Shown here in pieces: positions 15,676 to 24,491 of a stretch of DNA of 46,668 nucleotides. This DNA comes from Treponema sp. (GTDB taxonomy: Bacteria > Spirochaetota > Spirochaetia > Treponematales > Treponemataceae). The stretch covers positions 1-46,668 of the forward strand of contig JAFZLA010000063.1 of assembly GCA_017551705.1 (NCBI GenBank). The letters are read 5' to 3'. The notes below the pieces were generated by a model that saw only the letters and a program-made list of their open reading frames with translations, had not been told where the DNA came from and ran no database searches. The position numbers and the translations under genes were made by a program. The stretch's first letter is position 1, and every line of letters starts with the position of its first letter.

Positions 15676-17808
15676 CTAGCGCAAGCGGCTAAGCTTTACA
15701 AATTCGGCGCCAGTCGCGAATATTTCGTTGACCAGCAAATCAAATTTTTCATACAAGCGGGGGCCCGAAAGGTCGCGCTTTCCTGCCTTGATTTCAATCA
15801 TTCTAGGATCGTTAAAGTCAATGTATTGATAGCCGGCCGCCGCGCCTTCGGCCTTGATTTTTTCGTCGGCCTTGTTGTGGGGAGCGTGCCAATAAAGGCT
15901 AAGCTCGTGGCCGGTGCATTGGAAGAACAAGTCCTCCAAGCGGGCCAATCCCTTTGAGACAAATTTATCGTCGTCGTAAACAAACTTGTTGGTCAAGTCG
16001 ATGTCGCTAAAGAAAATGGCCGCGCACTCGTGGCCGCCGCCCGCGATTTCCTTTGTTTCTTTGGGATAGCGGCGGACGAATTCTCCGTTAAAGAAAAAGT
16101 TGCAGCTCAAATCGTAACTGTGGCAAAGGGCCAAAACGATGTCCAAGCCGTCGGGATTTTCATCCGCGTCAAAGACCAAAGCGACCTGCCTGTTGGCGTC
16201 GTTGGAGCGGGCGGTTTGCGGAATAAGCGCGCGGGTGGTTATGTCGCCCGAAAGAGTTCTTACATAGAGCGAATTTGTGTAAAGGCCGTTCTTTGTGCTT
16301 CCGCAGAAAACGCGATAATTGTCGTTTTGCAAAACCGCTTTTTTTGCGGGAACGCTTTCGCATCTCCAAGTCATGTCGCTTGCGTTCAAAACAAATTTTT
16401 CATTGTCAATGCAGTTGTCCAAAACAATGTCGCCGCTTTCGTTCCACCAAGCCTTTTGGGCCGAGGACGCGAACAAGGCGCCTGTAGAGCAATCCGCCAA
16501 CGAAAGCTTGATCACGTTCCTTACGCCGCCCAAAATCAAATTGCCGTTGTCGCGCCAAACAATTGAGACGACTTTTTCGCCTTTAATTTGGTGGTACAAC
16601 TTAAAATTCTTGATGGCGTAAATGAATGTGTCGTCGCCTGTCGTAATCGCGACAAACATTTTGTCGGGACCAATCGAAATTCCGTTGTGCGTGTCTTTTA
16701 CAAAAATGCGGCGCGACATTCTTCCGTTGTCGCCAATTGTGTAAATGGCGGAGCATTGGCTTCCGTTTCCGCGGCGGGCAAGCTTTGCGCAAAGGGTGGC
16801 CTCTCCAGTTTCGGTCCAAAAGACGTCAAACTTCAAGGGGCACATTCCGTTCTCTTCAAACGAGCACGAATACAAAGTCTGGACAAACGCTCCGCCTTCA
16901 TCGCCGCTCTTGCGCCTATAGTAAGAAACAAGCTCGTCGCCTCTGATTACGACAAACTCCGTTCCGTTCTTGTTGACCCAAAAGCGGTCGGCGGTTCCGT
17001 CAAATTTTTGCGGAAGGCGGCCTATGATTTTTCCAATTTGAATAAAGTCGCCGTAAAGCGCCAGCGTAAAAAGTTCCTTTATGTCAACTTGAAAAATCAA
17101 GTCTTTTGTAATGTAAGTGATGTAGCCCGAATCGCTCCAAGTGACATTGTGAATTGTTCCGTCGCCAAGCTTTCTAAATTCTTCTTGAATCAAAAGATTC
17201 TTAAAGAGCATTTCGGGATTGCAAAAATAAATCATCCCGTTCTTTTCGTAAAGAAAATTTTTCCCGTCGGGCGCCCATTTTACAGGAACGATGGAATAGC
17301 TAAAGGGCGCGTCCTCGTTCAAAACGATTCTCTTTGACGTAGCGACATCGACAATCACAAGGCGGCCCTTAAAGATGTCCTTGCGTTCGATTTCGCAATA
17401 CCATTTTCCGGTGGAACTGATTTCGGCCGGCAACGGCGAGGCCGCCGTCTCGGGAACAGAAGGAACGCGCGAAATCCAGTTCAATCTTTTTTGCGAAAAA
17501 TCGTAGACCGCGCGGCCGTAGCGGTTCCTTACCAAAAGTTTTGTCGAGCCGTCAAAAATCGACATACGCTCGGGAAAACAAGTTATCGCCTCAGGAAAGG
17601 CTTGCGCTTTGCCGCCGGCGATTTTGCTTTTAAACACAGTCGAATATTCTGTCGAACCGGAAATTTTGTGGCTCAGCGTGAACAAAACTTCGTTTTCTTC
17701 GTTCAAGTTTGGAGAAGAGAAAGTCAGCTCCGCAAAAAGCGGCGCGCAAAAAGCCAAGACGGCAAAAACCGCCACAAACAATTTTTCCATTCGACAAAAA
17801 ATTTTCAT
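15676..17808 (-). CDS. Exported beta-propeller-like protein with NodB-like polysaccharide deacetylase domain
   Basis: A 710-residue exported protein. A signal peptide (about residues 7-26) is followed by about 480 residues of repeated beta strands with WAPDGKNFLY, WSDSGYITYI, WRDNGNLILG and similar WxxxG patterns, resembling a WD40/TolB-like propeller. From about residue 540 a NodB-type fold appears: VALVFDADENP for motif 1, CNFFFNGEFVRRYP, GGHECAAI for motif 2, and LYWHAPHNKAD for motif 3. Motif 2 keeps one His, but the usual HTxxH second His is absent, so metal binding and activity may be altered. The start overlaps the zinc-ribbon stop as ATGA, and GGAG lies upstream. It sits with LysM/M23 genes, suggesting an envelope or peptidoglycan role. 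Confidence 0.72.
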   Translation of the reverse strand: MKIFCRMEKLFVAVFAVLAFCAPLFAELTFSSPNLNEENEVLFTLSHKISGSTEYSTVFKSKIAGGKAQAFPEAITCFPERMSIFDGSTKLLVRNRYGRAVYDFSQKRLNWISRVPSVPETAASPLPAEISSTGKWYCEIERKDIFKGRLVIVDVATSKRIVLNEDAPFSYSIVPVKWAPDGKNFLYEKNGMIYFCNPEMLFKNLLIQEEFRKLGDGTIHNVTWSDSGYITYITKDLIFQVDIKELFTLALYGDFIQIGKIIGRLPQKFDGTADRFWVNKNGTEFVVIRGDELVSYYRRKSGDEGGAFVQTLYSCSFEENGMCPLKFDVFWTETGEATLCAKLARRGNGSQCSAIYTIGDNGRMSRRIFVKDTHNGISIGPDKMFVAITTGDDTFIYAIKNFKLYHQIKGEKVVSIVWRDNGNLILGGVRNVIKLSLADCSTGALFASSAQKAWWNESGDIVLDNCIDNEKFVLNASDMTWRCESVPAKKAVLQNDNYRVFCGSTKNGLYTNSLYVRTLSGDITTRALIPQTARSNDANRQVALVFDADENPDGLDIVLALCHSYDLSCNFFFNGEFVRRYPKETKEIAGGGHECAAIFFSDIDLTNKFVYDDDKFVSKGLARLEDLFFQCTGHELSLYWHAPHNKADEKIKAEGAAAGYQYIDFNDPRMIEIKAGKRDLSGPRLYEKFDLLVNEIFATGAEFVKLSRLR

Positions 17809-18068
17809 TTGTGCAACTCCGAACTCAATGCAAGGGCGTCCAGTTCGTTGAACAAGGCGTCAACCTTTTCTTCCATTTTTTCCAGGCGCTCATAATATTT
17901 TTCAAACTGTTTTTCTTCCATGCATTCAAACGCCGAATCAATCGCCTCTTCGCAATCTTCGTCGGTCACGCGGCTTCTTCCGCACCAAGGACAAAAAACA
18001 TAATCCTTTTCAATCGTTCGGCCGCAACCGCCGCAAACGCAAACCGCAGTCATTCTTGGAAATTCCAT
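17805..18068 (-). CDS. Small zinc-ribbon protein with coiled-coil tail
   Basis: An 87-residue protein. CGGC (Cys12 and Cys15) and CPWC (Cys26 and Cys29) form a two-knuckle zinc ribbon near the N-terminus. Residues 40-80 are charged and helical (FECMEEKQFEKYYERLEKMEEKVDALFNEL) and probably form a coiled coil. AGGAG eight bases before the ATG supports the start. It overlaps the deacetylase gene by four bases and follows the M23 gene by 26 bases. Such proteins are usually adaptors or nucleic-acid-binding factors, and no specific function can be assigned. Confidence 0.75.
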   Translation of the reverse strand: MEFPRMTAVCVCGGCGRTIEKDYVFCPWCGRSRVTDEDCEEAIDSAFECMEEKQFEKYYERLEKMEEKVDALFNELDALALSSELHK

Positions 18069-18094
18069 TTTTATATTCTCCTTAGTCGCCCAAA

Positions 18095-19192
18095 TTATTT
18101 AATCAAAGTCAAAGGGTCCACGACCTTTCCGTTTTTGTAAACAGTCCAATGCAAGTGGGGGCCTGTCGAATAGCCGGTGGAACCGACAAGTCCGATTTTT
18201 TGTCCCTGATTGACATATTCTCCGGTTGAAGCGATTGACTTTGACATGTGGCCGTACAAAGTTTGGTAGCCGTTTCCGTGGTCGATGATGATGTAGTTTC
18301 CGTAAATGCGCGAATAGCTGGCCTGCAAAACTTTTCCGCCAAGCGCCGCGTAAATAGGAGTGCCTGTGGGACAAGCCATGTCCAAGCCCGGATGGTACTG
18401 CTTGACTCCGGTAAAGGGGTCTCCGCGCCAGCCGCACTTTGAAGTGAGCCGCCAAACTGTCTTTAGAGGAGTCGTCCAAACTTCGCCCATCGCGCGGCGC
18501 AAGGCGTCTCGGTCAAGCTTAGCGCCGGGAATAAAAAGTTCCTGGCCAACAATCAATGTCATTGAGTCCAAGTCGTTGGCGTCAAGAATGTCCTCGACGG
18601 CGGCGCCGTATTTTGCGCTGATTCCTTGGATTGTGTTTCCGGCCTTGACCTTGTACTTGAGTCCGTCGCAAGAGGGAATCACAAGCTTTTGTCCCGAAGT
18701 TACTTGGCGGACGTTTTGTATTCCGTTTACCGCGATGATTGTCGAAATGTTTTTAAGGCCAAATTTGCGGGTGATTCCGCCGATTGTCTCTCCGGCCTTG
18801 ACTTGGTATGTTTGGTATGTGACCTTGTCCTGGAACAAAGCTTTAGCGGATGTGGAACCGCTTACGTTTCCGTCGTCGTCAATCGCGTCTCCTGAGCTAA
18901 GGGCAAACTTAGACATGGCCTGGCTGATGAACTGCATCTCGTCAATCGCCTCGTTCTTGAGGCAAAGGGGATTTGAGCGGCTTTGCATAAAGTCGTAGGC
19001 CTTGTTGGCAAAAAGCGGAACAAAGGCAAGGGCCGCGAACAAAGGAAGCGTCCACAAATAGGAACCGAGTTTTTTAAGCGCCAAAAGAGGATAAAAGGGC
19101 TTAAGCCGGATTGTTGGCAACGCCAATTTTGGAAGGGAAAACGCTCCCCTGCGAATCGCCGCCGATCCGCCCACATAACTTATTATTTCCAT
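18095..19192 (-). CDS. LysM-containing M23 metallopeptidase, membrane anchored
   Basis: A 365-residue envelope protein. A hydrophobic segment near residues 35-62 (LGSYLWTLPLFAALAFVPLFA) should be a single N-terminal anchor. Two LysM domains follow (YQVKAGETIGGITRKFG and YKVKAGNTIQGISAKYG), which bind peptidoglycan. A C-terminal M23/LytM endopeptidase domain follows, with HPGLDMACPTGTPIYA and GPHLHW supplying the zinc ligands. It probably cleaves peptide cross-links during growth or division. The ATG at 19192 is preferred to 19258 because the promoter lies between them. CCGATAAT, which matches a sigma-28 -10 element, ends about six bases before it. It heads the M23, zinc-ribbon, deacetylase gene cluster. 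Confidence 0.88.
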   Translation of the reverse strand: MEIISYVGGSAAIRRGAFSLPKLALPTIRLKPFYPLLALKKLGSYLWTLPLFAALAFVPLFANKAYDFMQSRSNPLCLKNEAIDEMQFISQAMSKFALSSGDAIDDDGNVSGSTSAKALFQDKVTYQTYQVKAGETIGGITRKFGLKNISTIIAVNGIQNVRQVTSGQKLVIPSCDGLKYKVKAGNTIQGISAKYGAAVEDILDANDLDSMTLIVGQELFIPGAKLDRDALRRAMGEVWTTPLKTVWRLTSKCGWRGDPFTGVKQYHPGLDMACPTGTPIYAALGGKVLQASYSRIYGNYIIIDHGNGYQTLYGHMSKSIASTGEYVNQGQKIGLVGSTGYSTGPHLHWTVYKNGKVVDPLTLIK

Positions 19193-19199
19193 ACGTCTA

Positions 19200-19226
19200 T
19201 TATCGGAATTTGAAAAAAATAGATTA
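19200..19226 (-). promoter_or_regulatory. Candidate sigma-28 (FliA) promoter of the M23 gene
   Basis: Minus strand: TAAT (19226-19223), 15 bases, TCCGATAA (19207-19200). The sigma-28 consensus is TAAA-N15-GCCGATAA, so each box has one mismatch and the spacing is exact. The same DNA also reads as a sigma-70 -10 (GATAAT) six bases from the ATG, but without a good -35. Confidence 0.5.
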
Positions 19227-19299
19227 TAGAAAAGAATTCCCCTAGAATTTCTTTGCATTTTCCTATAGACTGTGGGAACATTTCAAACCAGGAGATTTT

Positions 19300-21723
19300 A
19301 TGACCTACGGATATTTTGACGACGAGCAAAAAGAATACGTCATCACAAAGCCCGACACGCCCAGTTCTTGGAGCAACTACCTTGGCTCCACGGAATACGG
19401 AGCGGTAATCACAAACAACGCGGGCGGCTACGGCTTTTACAAGTCAGGCGCCCAGGGCCGCTTTATGCGCTTGCGTTTCAACTCGGTGCCGATGGACGCT
19501 CCAGGCCGCTACTTTTACCTGCGCGACCAAGAAAACGGCGACTATTGGTCGGCCAGCTGGCAGCCCTGCGGAAAGCCCCTTGACCAATACAAGACAGAAT
19601 GCCGCCACGGAACGGCCTACACAAAAATCACGTCTGAATACGCCGGAATCAAGTCCGAAGCGCTTTACTACGTTCCGCTTGGACAAACTTTTGAATACTG
19701 GCGCCTCAAGGTGACAAACACATCAGGAAAGCCCCGCAAAATTTCGGCCTTCACTTACTGCGAGCCTTCAAACCAGTGGAACACCACGCAAGACCAAGTC
19801 AACTTGCAGTACTCGCTTTTCATCTGCAAGGGCGAACAAAAGGACAACCTCTTGCGCTTTGCAATCCACGACAATTTGCACACACAGTTCCCCGACGAAG
19901 AAGTGGGCCGCTCTTGGCAGCACTCTTGGATGGCGCTTTGCGGCGCCAAAGTCTCTGGCTTTGACACAAGCCGCGAGTCTTTCTTGGGAACATACGGCTC
20001 CTACAAGGAACCGGCGGCGGTAATCGCGGGAAAATGCTTTGGCTCAAAAGCCTACGGCGACAACTTTTGCGGCTCCTTCCAGAGTGACATTGACCTTGCC
20101 GCCGGCCAGACAAAAGAGCTCATCGTTTTGTTCGGAATCGGAGACGCTTGGACTACAGGAAAAAAGACCGCCGACGAATTTGGAAACGCGGCGCGCGCCG
20201 ACGAGGAATTTGAAAAGCTCAAGAAAAATTGGCACGCCAAATTGGGCAGCTTTAAAGCGATGACTCCCGACGAGGACATCAACCACACCGTAAACGTTTG
20301 GGGCCTCTACAACTGCTTGATTACATTCGCCTGGAGCCGCGCCGCTTCTTTGGTTTACAACGGAGAGCGCGACGGCTTGGGCTACCGCGACAGCGTCCAG
20401 GACATTCTTGGAGTCGCGGCGGCAATTCCGCAAGAAGCCGAGGCTCGCCTTGTGCGCATGATAAGCGGCCAGTGCAAAAACGGCGGAGCGACGCCTGTCA
20501 TTTCAAAGGACTTTAACGCAGGCCACGAAAAGGCTCCCAAGCCGGAAGAATTCCGCAGCGACGACTGCCAGTGGTTCTTCAACTCGGTTCCCTGCTTTGT
20601 GGCCGAGACAGGCAACTTTGACTTTTACAACAAGGTCGTTCCTTACGCCGACGGCGGCGAGGCGACGGTGTTCGAGCACCTAAAGCAGGCTCTTTTGTTC
20701 AACCTTGAGCGGATGGGAGCCGACGGCCTCCCCTGCGGCCTCTTGGCCGACTGGAACGACTGCTTGCGCTTGGGCTACAAGGGACAGTCATTGTTCGTTG
20801 CCTTCCAGCTCAGGCTCGGCCTCACCACTTACGCCGACATCGCCCGCCGCTTGGGAAAAGATTCCGAAAGCTCTTGGGCCCTTGGCGAGCGCGACAAGCT
20901 TGACAAAAACATCCAGAAAAAATGCTGGGACGGCCAGTGGTTCATTTGGGCCATCGCCGAAGACGGAACAGTTTACGGCACGCACACAATGGAAGAAGGC
21001 CAAGTTTACTTCAACACGCAAGTGTGGGCGGTATTGAGCGGCGCGGCCAGCCCCGACCAAGCCAAGATTTGTTTGGAGACCGTAAAAGAAAAGTTGGCCA
21101 CGCCCTACGGACTTATGCTTTGCGCGCCGCCGTTCGTAAAGGCGCCCCGAACAATCATGAGCTCGGTGGTCTACAACGCCGGAATCAAAGAAAACGCCGG
21201 AATCTTCAACCACACCCAGGGCTGGGGCGTAATCGCCGAAGCCTTGATGGGCAACGGCGACCAGGCCTACGCCTACAGCAAGGCTTCGATTCCGCCGGCC
21301 TACAACGACAAGGCCGAAATCCGCCAGAGCGAGCCCTATGTTGTCGGCCAGACAACCTACTCAACCTTCTCGCCCCGCGCCGGAAACACGCGCGTCTCTT
21401 GGCTCAGCGGAGCGGCGACATGGAACTACTATTCAATCACGCAATACATCTTGGGAATCCGCCCCCAGTACGACTCGCTTTTGATCGACCCCTGCGTTCC
21501 CTCAAAATGGGACGGCTTTAAGGTGGAACGCCGCTGGCGCGGAATGAACCTTGAAATCGAGGTCAAGAACCCCGACCATGTTTGCAAGGGAATTGAATAC
21601 ATCGAGGTTGACGGAAAGCGCTTTGACAGCGCCACAGTTCCCGTGTCGGAGCTGCATGACGGAGCCAAAATCGTTGCCGTTATGGGAAAGAACGACAAAA
21701 ACCACGACTGGCAGCGATTGTAA
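19300..21723 (+). CDS. GH94 cellobiose phosphorylase
   Basis: An 807-residue glycoside phosphorylase of family 94. It converts cellobiose and phosphate to glucose and glucose 1-phosphate, saving ATP. The N-terminus with YGYFDDEQKEYVITKPDTP and a following NYLGS and NNAGGYGFY closely follows characterised cellobiose phosphorylases. The catalytic Asp is in CGLLADWNDCLRLG, and GYRDSVQDILG and TIMSSVVYNAGIKENAGIFNHTQGW-type segments mark the (alpha/alpha)6 catalytic domain. It has no signal peptide, so it is cytoplasmic. AGGAG eight bases before the ATG supports the start. It diverges from the M23 gene. Cellodextrin or other beta-glucan phosphorylases are alternatives, but the N-terminal match favours cellobiose. 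Confidence 0.9.
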   Translation: MTYGYFDDEQKEYVITKPDTPSSWSNYLGSTEYGAVITNNAGGYGFYKSGAQGRFMRLRFNSVPMDAPGRYFYLRDQENGDYWSASWQPCGKPLDQYKTECRHGTAYTKITSEYAGIKSEALYYVPLGQTFEYWRLKVTNTSGKPRKISAFTYCEPSNQWNTTQDQVNLQYSLFICKGEQKDNLLRFAIHDNLHTQFPDEEVGRSWQHSWMALCGAKVSGFDTSRESFLGTYGSYKEPAAVIAGKCFGSKAYGDNFCGSFQSDIDLAAGQTKELIVLFGIGDAWTTGKKTADEFGNAARADEEFEKLKKNWHAKLGSFKAMTPDEDINHTVNVWGLYNCLITFAWSRAASLVYNGERDGLGYRDSVQDILGVAAAIPQEAEARLVRMISGQCKNGGATPVISKDFNAGHEKAPKPEEFRSDDCQWFFNSVPCFVAETGNFDFYNKVVPYADGGEATVFEHLKQALLFNLERMGADGLPCGLLADWNDCLRLGYKGQSLFVAFQLRLGLTTYADIARRLGKDSESSWALGERDKLDKNIQKKCWDGQWFIWAIAEDGTVYGTHTMEEGQVYFNTQVWAVLSGAASPDQAKICLETVKEKLATPYGLMLCAPPFVKAPRTIMSSVVYNAGIKENAGIFNHTQGWGVIAEALMGNGDQAYAYSKASIPPAYNDKAEIRQSEPYVVGQTTYSTFSPRAGNTRVSWLSGAATWNYYSITQYILGIRPQYDSLLIDPCVPSKWDGFKVERRWRGMNLEIEVKNPDHVCKGIEYIEVDGKRFDSATVPVSELHDGAKIVAVMGKNDKNHDWQRL

Positions 21724-21753
21724 AAAAATTGCCCTTGGGCGCAACAAAAACCG

Positions 21754-21787
21754 ATAACCTCTGTCTAATAAGACAGAGGTTATTTTT
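21754..21787 (+). terminator. Perfect 13-bp hairpin with T-run that also contains the next gene's Shine-Dalgarno
   Basis: The 5' arm (21754-21766) and 3' arm (21771-21783) pair perfectly around the loop AATA, and T5 leads straight into the ATG at 21788. It has the form of an intrinsic terminator for the GH94 gene. The 3' arm holds AGAGG (21775-21779), the only Shine-Dalgarno-like sequence of the next gene, so the folded form would hide it. Confidence 0.8.
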
Positions 21788-22447
21788 ATGGGCAAAAAGA
21801 ACATTTTTGAAACGATAAATTCTATTCCCGCGGTTTTGGCCACAAATTTCCAAAAATTTGCCAAAAAACCCGCCATGATTTTGAACGGCGAAAAGAAAAT
21901 TTCCTACAATGACATGAGATGGGATATTTTCAAGACTTCTAACATATTGCGCGTCGGCGGAAAAACGCCCAAAAGCGTAGCCATTTTCATCGACGATTCT
22001 CCGCAGGCTGTCGAAAGCTTTTACAGCGTGCTTTCGATCGGCTCAAAAGCCACCCTTTTGCGCTACGACATGAGCAAGGACGAAGTGGCCGCCGCGCTTA
22101 ACAACGAGCGTCCCGAAGCGGTCTTTATCCGCTCGGCAAAAATGGACTTGCTTCCCCAGGACTTGGACGCCATCGTTTACGAAATCGCCAACAACAACGT
22201 CCTTAAAAAGAGCGACAAAGAAGAAATCCAAAAGCGCGCGCAAGAAACGATCGACCATTCAAAAGACAAAATCTTGGCCGTGGCCTATTCAAGCGGAAAC
22301 AAGCGCTCCGAGCTTACAAGAAGCGACTTGGCCAAATTGATCGGAAAAAAAGACAAGGTCAAAAAGAGCTACGGCTCCCTTGTTGAATACGTGGGAACCT
22401 TGGTCAACGCCTTTATCAAGGGCCGCGCAGTCCAGGCCAGCATTTAG
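21788..22447 (+). CDS. Stand-alone, degenerate N-terminal domain of an AMP-binding (acyl-CoA synthetase-like) protein
   Basis: A 219-residue protein matching only the first part of the adenylate-forming enzyme family. IPAVLATNFQKFAKKPAMIL, ISYNDMRWDIFKTSNIL, VAIFIDDSPQAVESFYSVLSIGS and DEVAAALNNERPEAVF follow the order of acyl-CoA synthetase N-domains. The phosphate-binding loop, normally YTSGTTGxPK, reads YSSGNKRSELT here, and everything after it, including the C-terminal domain, is missing. The gene ends in its own strong terminator, so this is not an assembly break. Adenylation activity is unlikely. It could be a relic, a regulatory binder, or a partner of a full-length synthetase elsewhere. 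Its Shine-Dalgarno is inside a hairpin. Confidence 0.65.
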   Translation: MGKKNIFETINSIPAVLATNFQKFAKKPAMILNGEKKISYNDMRWDIFKTSNILRVGGKTPKSVAIFIDDSPQAVESFYSVLSIGSKATLLRYDMSKDEVAAALNNERPEAVFIRSAKMDLLPQDLDAIVYEIANNNVLKKSDKEEIQKRAQETIDHSKDKILAVAYSSGNKRSELTRSDLAKLIGKKDKVKKSYGSLVEYVGTLVNAFIKGRAVQASI

Positions 22448-22449
22448 TT

Positions 22450-22485
22450 AACAAAAAACGCCGCGTTTGCGGCGTTTTTTTTGTT
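22450..22485. terminator. Bidirectional intrinsic terminator
   Basis: A 15-base arm containing ACGCCGC (22450-22464), loop GTTT, and GCGGCGT followed by T8 (22469-22482). It is A-rich on the left and T-rich on the right, and serves the convergent AMP-binding-like and LRR genes. The right arm reaches the LRR stop codon at 22486. Confidence 0.92.
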
Positions 22486-24439
22486 ACTCATTGTTTAATA
22501 TTCGCAAGGCCTTTGCCATCAAGCCTTCGCCTTTAACCGGCCCGGCGTCAATCGCAGGCTCAGAGACCTCAACCGTTGGTTCTTCCATAACGGTCGCCTC
22601 TTGGCTGACCATAACGTCCGCCGCGCTCGCGTCCAATGCGTCTTGAACATAAATCTTAAAGGGTTTTTCCAATTCAAGCGCGTCGGGCTGGGCCACATTT
22701 TGGAATGGGCTTACAGGCGACTGCAATTCGCCAATATCGCCAAAGTTCTTTATTTCTTTGCTAAGGCCAGACTCGTCGCTCGCGAGCGCGGCGTAAATTA
22801 CGTTGCGGTACATCGCGAACTTTCCAAAGCCAAACAAGAACTCGTCGTTGTCCAAGCCAAGTCCGCCAAAAAAGTAAACGCGCTTAAGCTCGTATTTGCG
22901 CGCCAATTCCACGCAGAAATTCTTTAGCGCGGGCGAAACAGTTTTGTCCGCGGTGACTTTTTCGGTCACGACGACCAAAGTGGTTATGTCCTCAAGCTCG
23001 TTGGGCTCGTGCTTGTCAAGTTCTTCTTCGGGACGGTCGGGATAAAGCGCGCGCTCGTCGACAACTTCATAAGCCTCCGACATGCTTTGCATTCCGTAAA
23101 CAAAACGGTTTTCCTGAGGCTCGTTTGATTGCGGCTCCTCTTCGACAGGCTCGCCGCTTTCGCCGTCGTGGGCGTGGGCTTGCGCGTCGCGTATGCGGGC
23201 GGCAAACTCTTCTTCGCTTTCTTCTTGGATTCCTCGGGCCACTGCGTCGTCAAGCTCTTCGGGCTTGATGCGCACTTTTTCCATTTCGTCTTCTTCGTCT
23301 TGGTCCGCCTCGCCGCTGCCAGTGTTCTGTCCAAGAATGTCGGCAAGCAAGTCGTCTTGCGAACCGTTGTCGTCGGCGGGCTCTTCGGGAATCGCGCCAG
23401 ACTGGCCCATGATGTCGGCAAGCAGGTCGTCTTGCGAGGCGGCCGCTTCTTGGGCTTGCGTATCGTCTTCAATTTCCGGCTCGCCGCCTTCGACGTCGTC
23501 AAGAATGCTGTCTTCTATTCCGCCGTTTTCGTCGTCAAAGATGTCTTCTTGGCTTACGGCGGCGGCCTCCGCGCTTTCTTTTTGGGCGGCCTCTTTTTGG
23601 TATTCTTCACTGCTGGTGTCTATGATTTCCGCGACGACTTCGGTCTTGAGCGCCACAAAAATCGGGTGCTCGACAAGCGGACAATCAATGTAAACTTTTT
23701 CCAAAGCGTCGCAGCCTTGGAAAGCCTCGCTGTGGCTTTGAACTACCGTTTGCGGAATCGTCGCCTGCCGCGCGGTGACAGGAACTTTTATCAAAGTCAA
23801 ATTGCCGTCGTCGCGGCGCGCGAACAAGCAGCCGTCGTCGTCAACAAAGAAGGCCGGATTTTCGTCGGCAAAACGAATGTGGGCAAGACTGGGACAATTT
23901 CTAAAGGCGTCGTCTTCGATAAGCTTGAGGCCGGCCGGCAAAACAACCGTCTCCAAGTTGTCGCAATAGCCAAAGGCGCCGCTTCTTATGACAGCCACAG
24001 ATTTTGGAATTGTCGCAGATTTCAACGAAACGCATTCAGAAAAAACATTGCGCGGCAATTCCAAGATTCCGTTTCTAAAGGGAATGTCTTTGAGCGACGC
24101 GCAGCATTCGAACATGCTTTCTGAAAAAGCCTTGATTGTGTCGCTCATTTCGACTTTTTCAAGCGAAAGGCAGCCAAGGAAAATTCCAGGCTCGACGGAC
24201 TTTAACTCTTTGGGCAAGTGGACAAATTGCAGCGCGTCGCAGCCGGCAAAAGCTTCGTAGCCAATTTCGGTCACGCTGTCTGGAAGCGTAAGGCTGTTCA
24301 CCGGAGCGTCGGCAAGCGCGCGCCTTTCTATTTTTTCAACTCCCTGCGGAACGGTAAGTTCAGCCGGACAATTTTGTTCGTAAACGCTAGAGAGAGTTTT
24401 GTTGTTGTTGGTCAAAAAGAATACGTCGCTTGCCTGCAT
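22484..24439 (-). CDS. BspA-type leucine-rich-repeat protein with acidic linker and unknown C-terminal domain
   Basis: A 651-residue protein. Residues about 26-255 are LRR_5/BspA repeats, with copies such as LTLPDSVTEIGYEAFAGCDAL and VVLPAGLKLIEDDAFRNCPSL. Residues about 275-480 are an acidic, disordered linker containing SQEDI and two near-identical SQDDLLADI(M/L)GQ copies at 335-346 and 360-371. Residues about 480-600 form a folded domain of unknown family (LVVVTEKVTADK to YVQDAL). There is no signal peptide, which is unusual for BspA-like adhesins, so a cytoplasmic role is likely. There is no Shine-Dalgarno, and a strong promoter lies eight bases from the ATG. Confidence 0.8.
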   Translation of the reverse strand: MQASDVFFLTNNNKTLSSVYEQNCPAELTVPQGVEKIERRALADAPVNSLTLPDSVTEIGYEAFAGCDALQFVHLPKELKSVEPGIFLGCLSLEKVEMSDTIKAFSESMFECCASLKDIPFRNGILELPRNVFSECVSLKSATIPKSVAVIRSGAFGYCDNLETVVLPAGLKLIEDDAFRNCPSLAHIRFADENPAFFVDDDGCLFARRDDGNLTLIKVPVTARQATIPQTVVQSHSEAFQGCDALEKVYIDCPLVEHPIFVALKTEVVAEIIDTSSEEYQKEAAQKESAEAAAVSQEDIFDDENGGIEDSILDDVEGGEPEIEDDTQAQEAAASQDDLLADIMGQSGAIPEEPADDNGSQDDLLADILGQNTGSGEADQDEEDEMEKVRIKPEELDDAVARGIQEESEEEFAARIRDAQAHAHDGESGEPVEEEPQSNEPQENRFVYGMQSMSEAYEVVDERALYPDRPEEELDKHEPNELEDITTLVVVTEKVTADKTVSPALKNFCVELARKYELKRVYFFGGLGLDNDEFLFGFGKFAMYRNVIYAALASDESGLSKEIKNFGDIGELQSPVSPFQNVAQPDALELEKPFKIYVQDALDASAADVMVSQEATVMEEPTVEVSEPAIDAGPVKGEGLMAKALRILNNE

Positions 24440-24476
24440 ATTTAATAATTATACCCTAGGAATTGAATTTTTTCAA
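24440..24476 (-). promoter_or_regulatory. Promoter of the LRR gene, leaderless type
   Basis: Minus strand: TTGAAA (24476-24471), 17 bases, TATAAT (24453-24448), then eight bases to the ATG. The -10 is full consensus and the -35 has one mismatch. The predicted transcript starts at or within two bases of the ATG. Confidence 0.75.
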
Positions 24477-24491
24477 CAAAAAATGCGGCTC

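Noticed and set aside
23129..24124. A 331-codon plus-strand frame opposite the LRR gene
   Set aside because: It is the complement of the acidic linker and LRR codons, with no promoter or domain.
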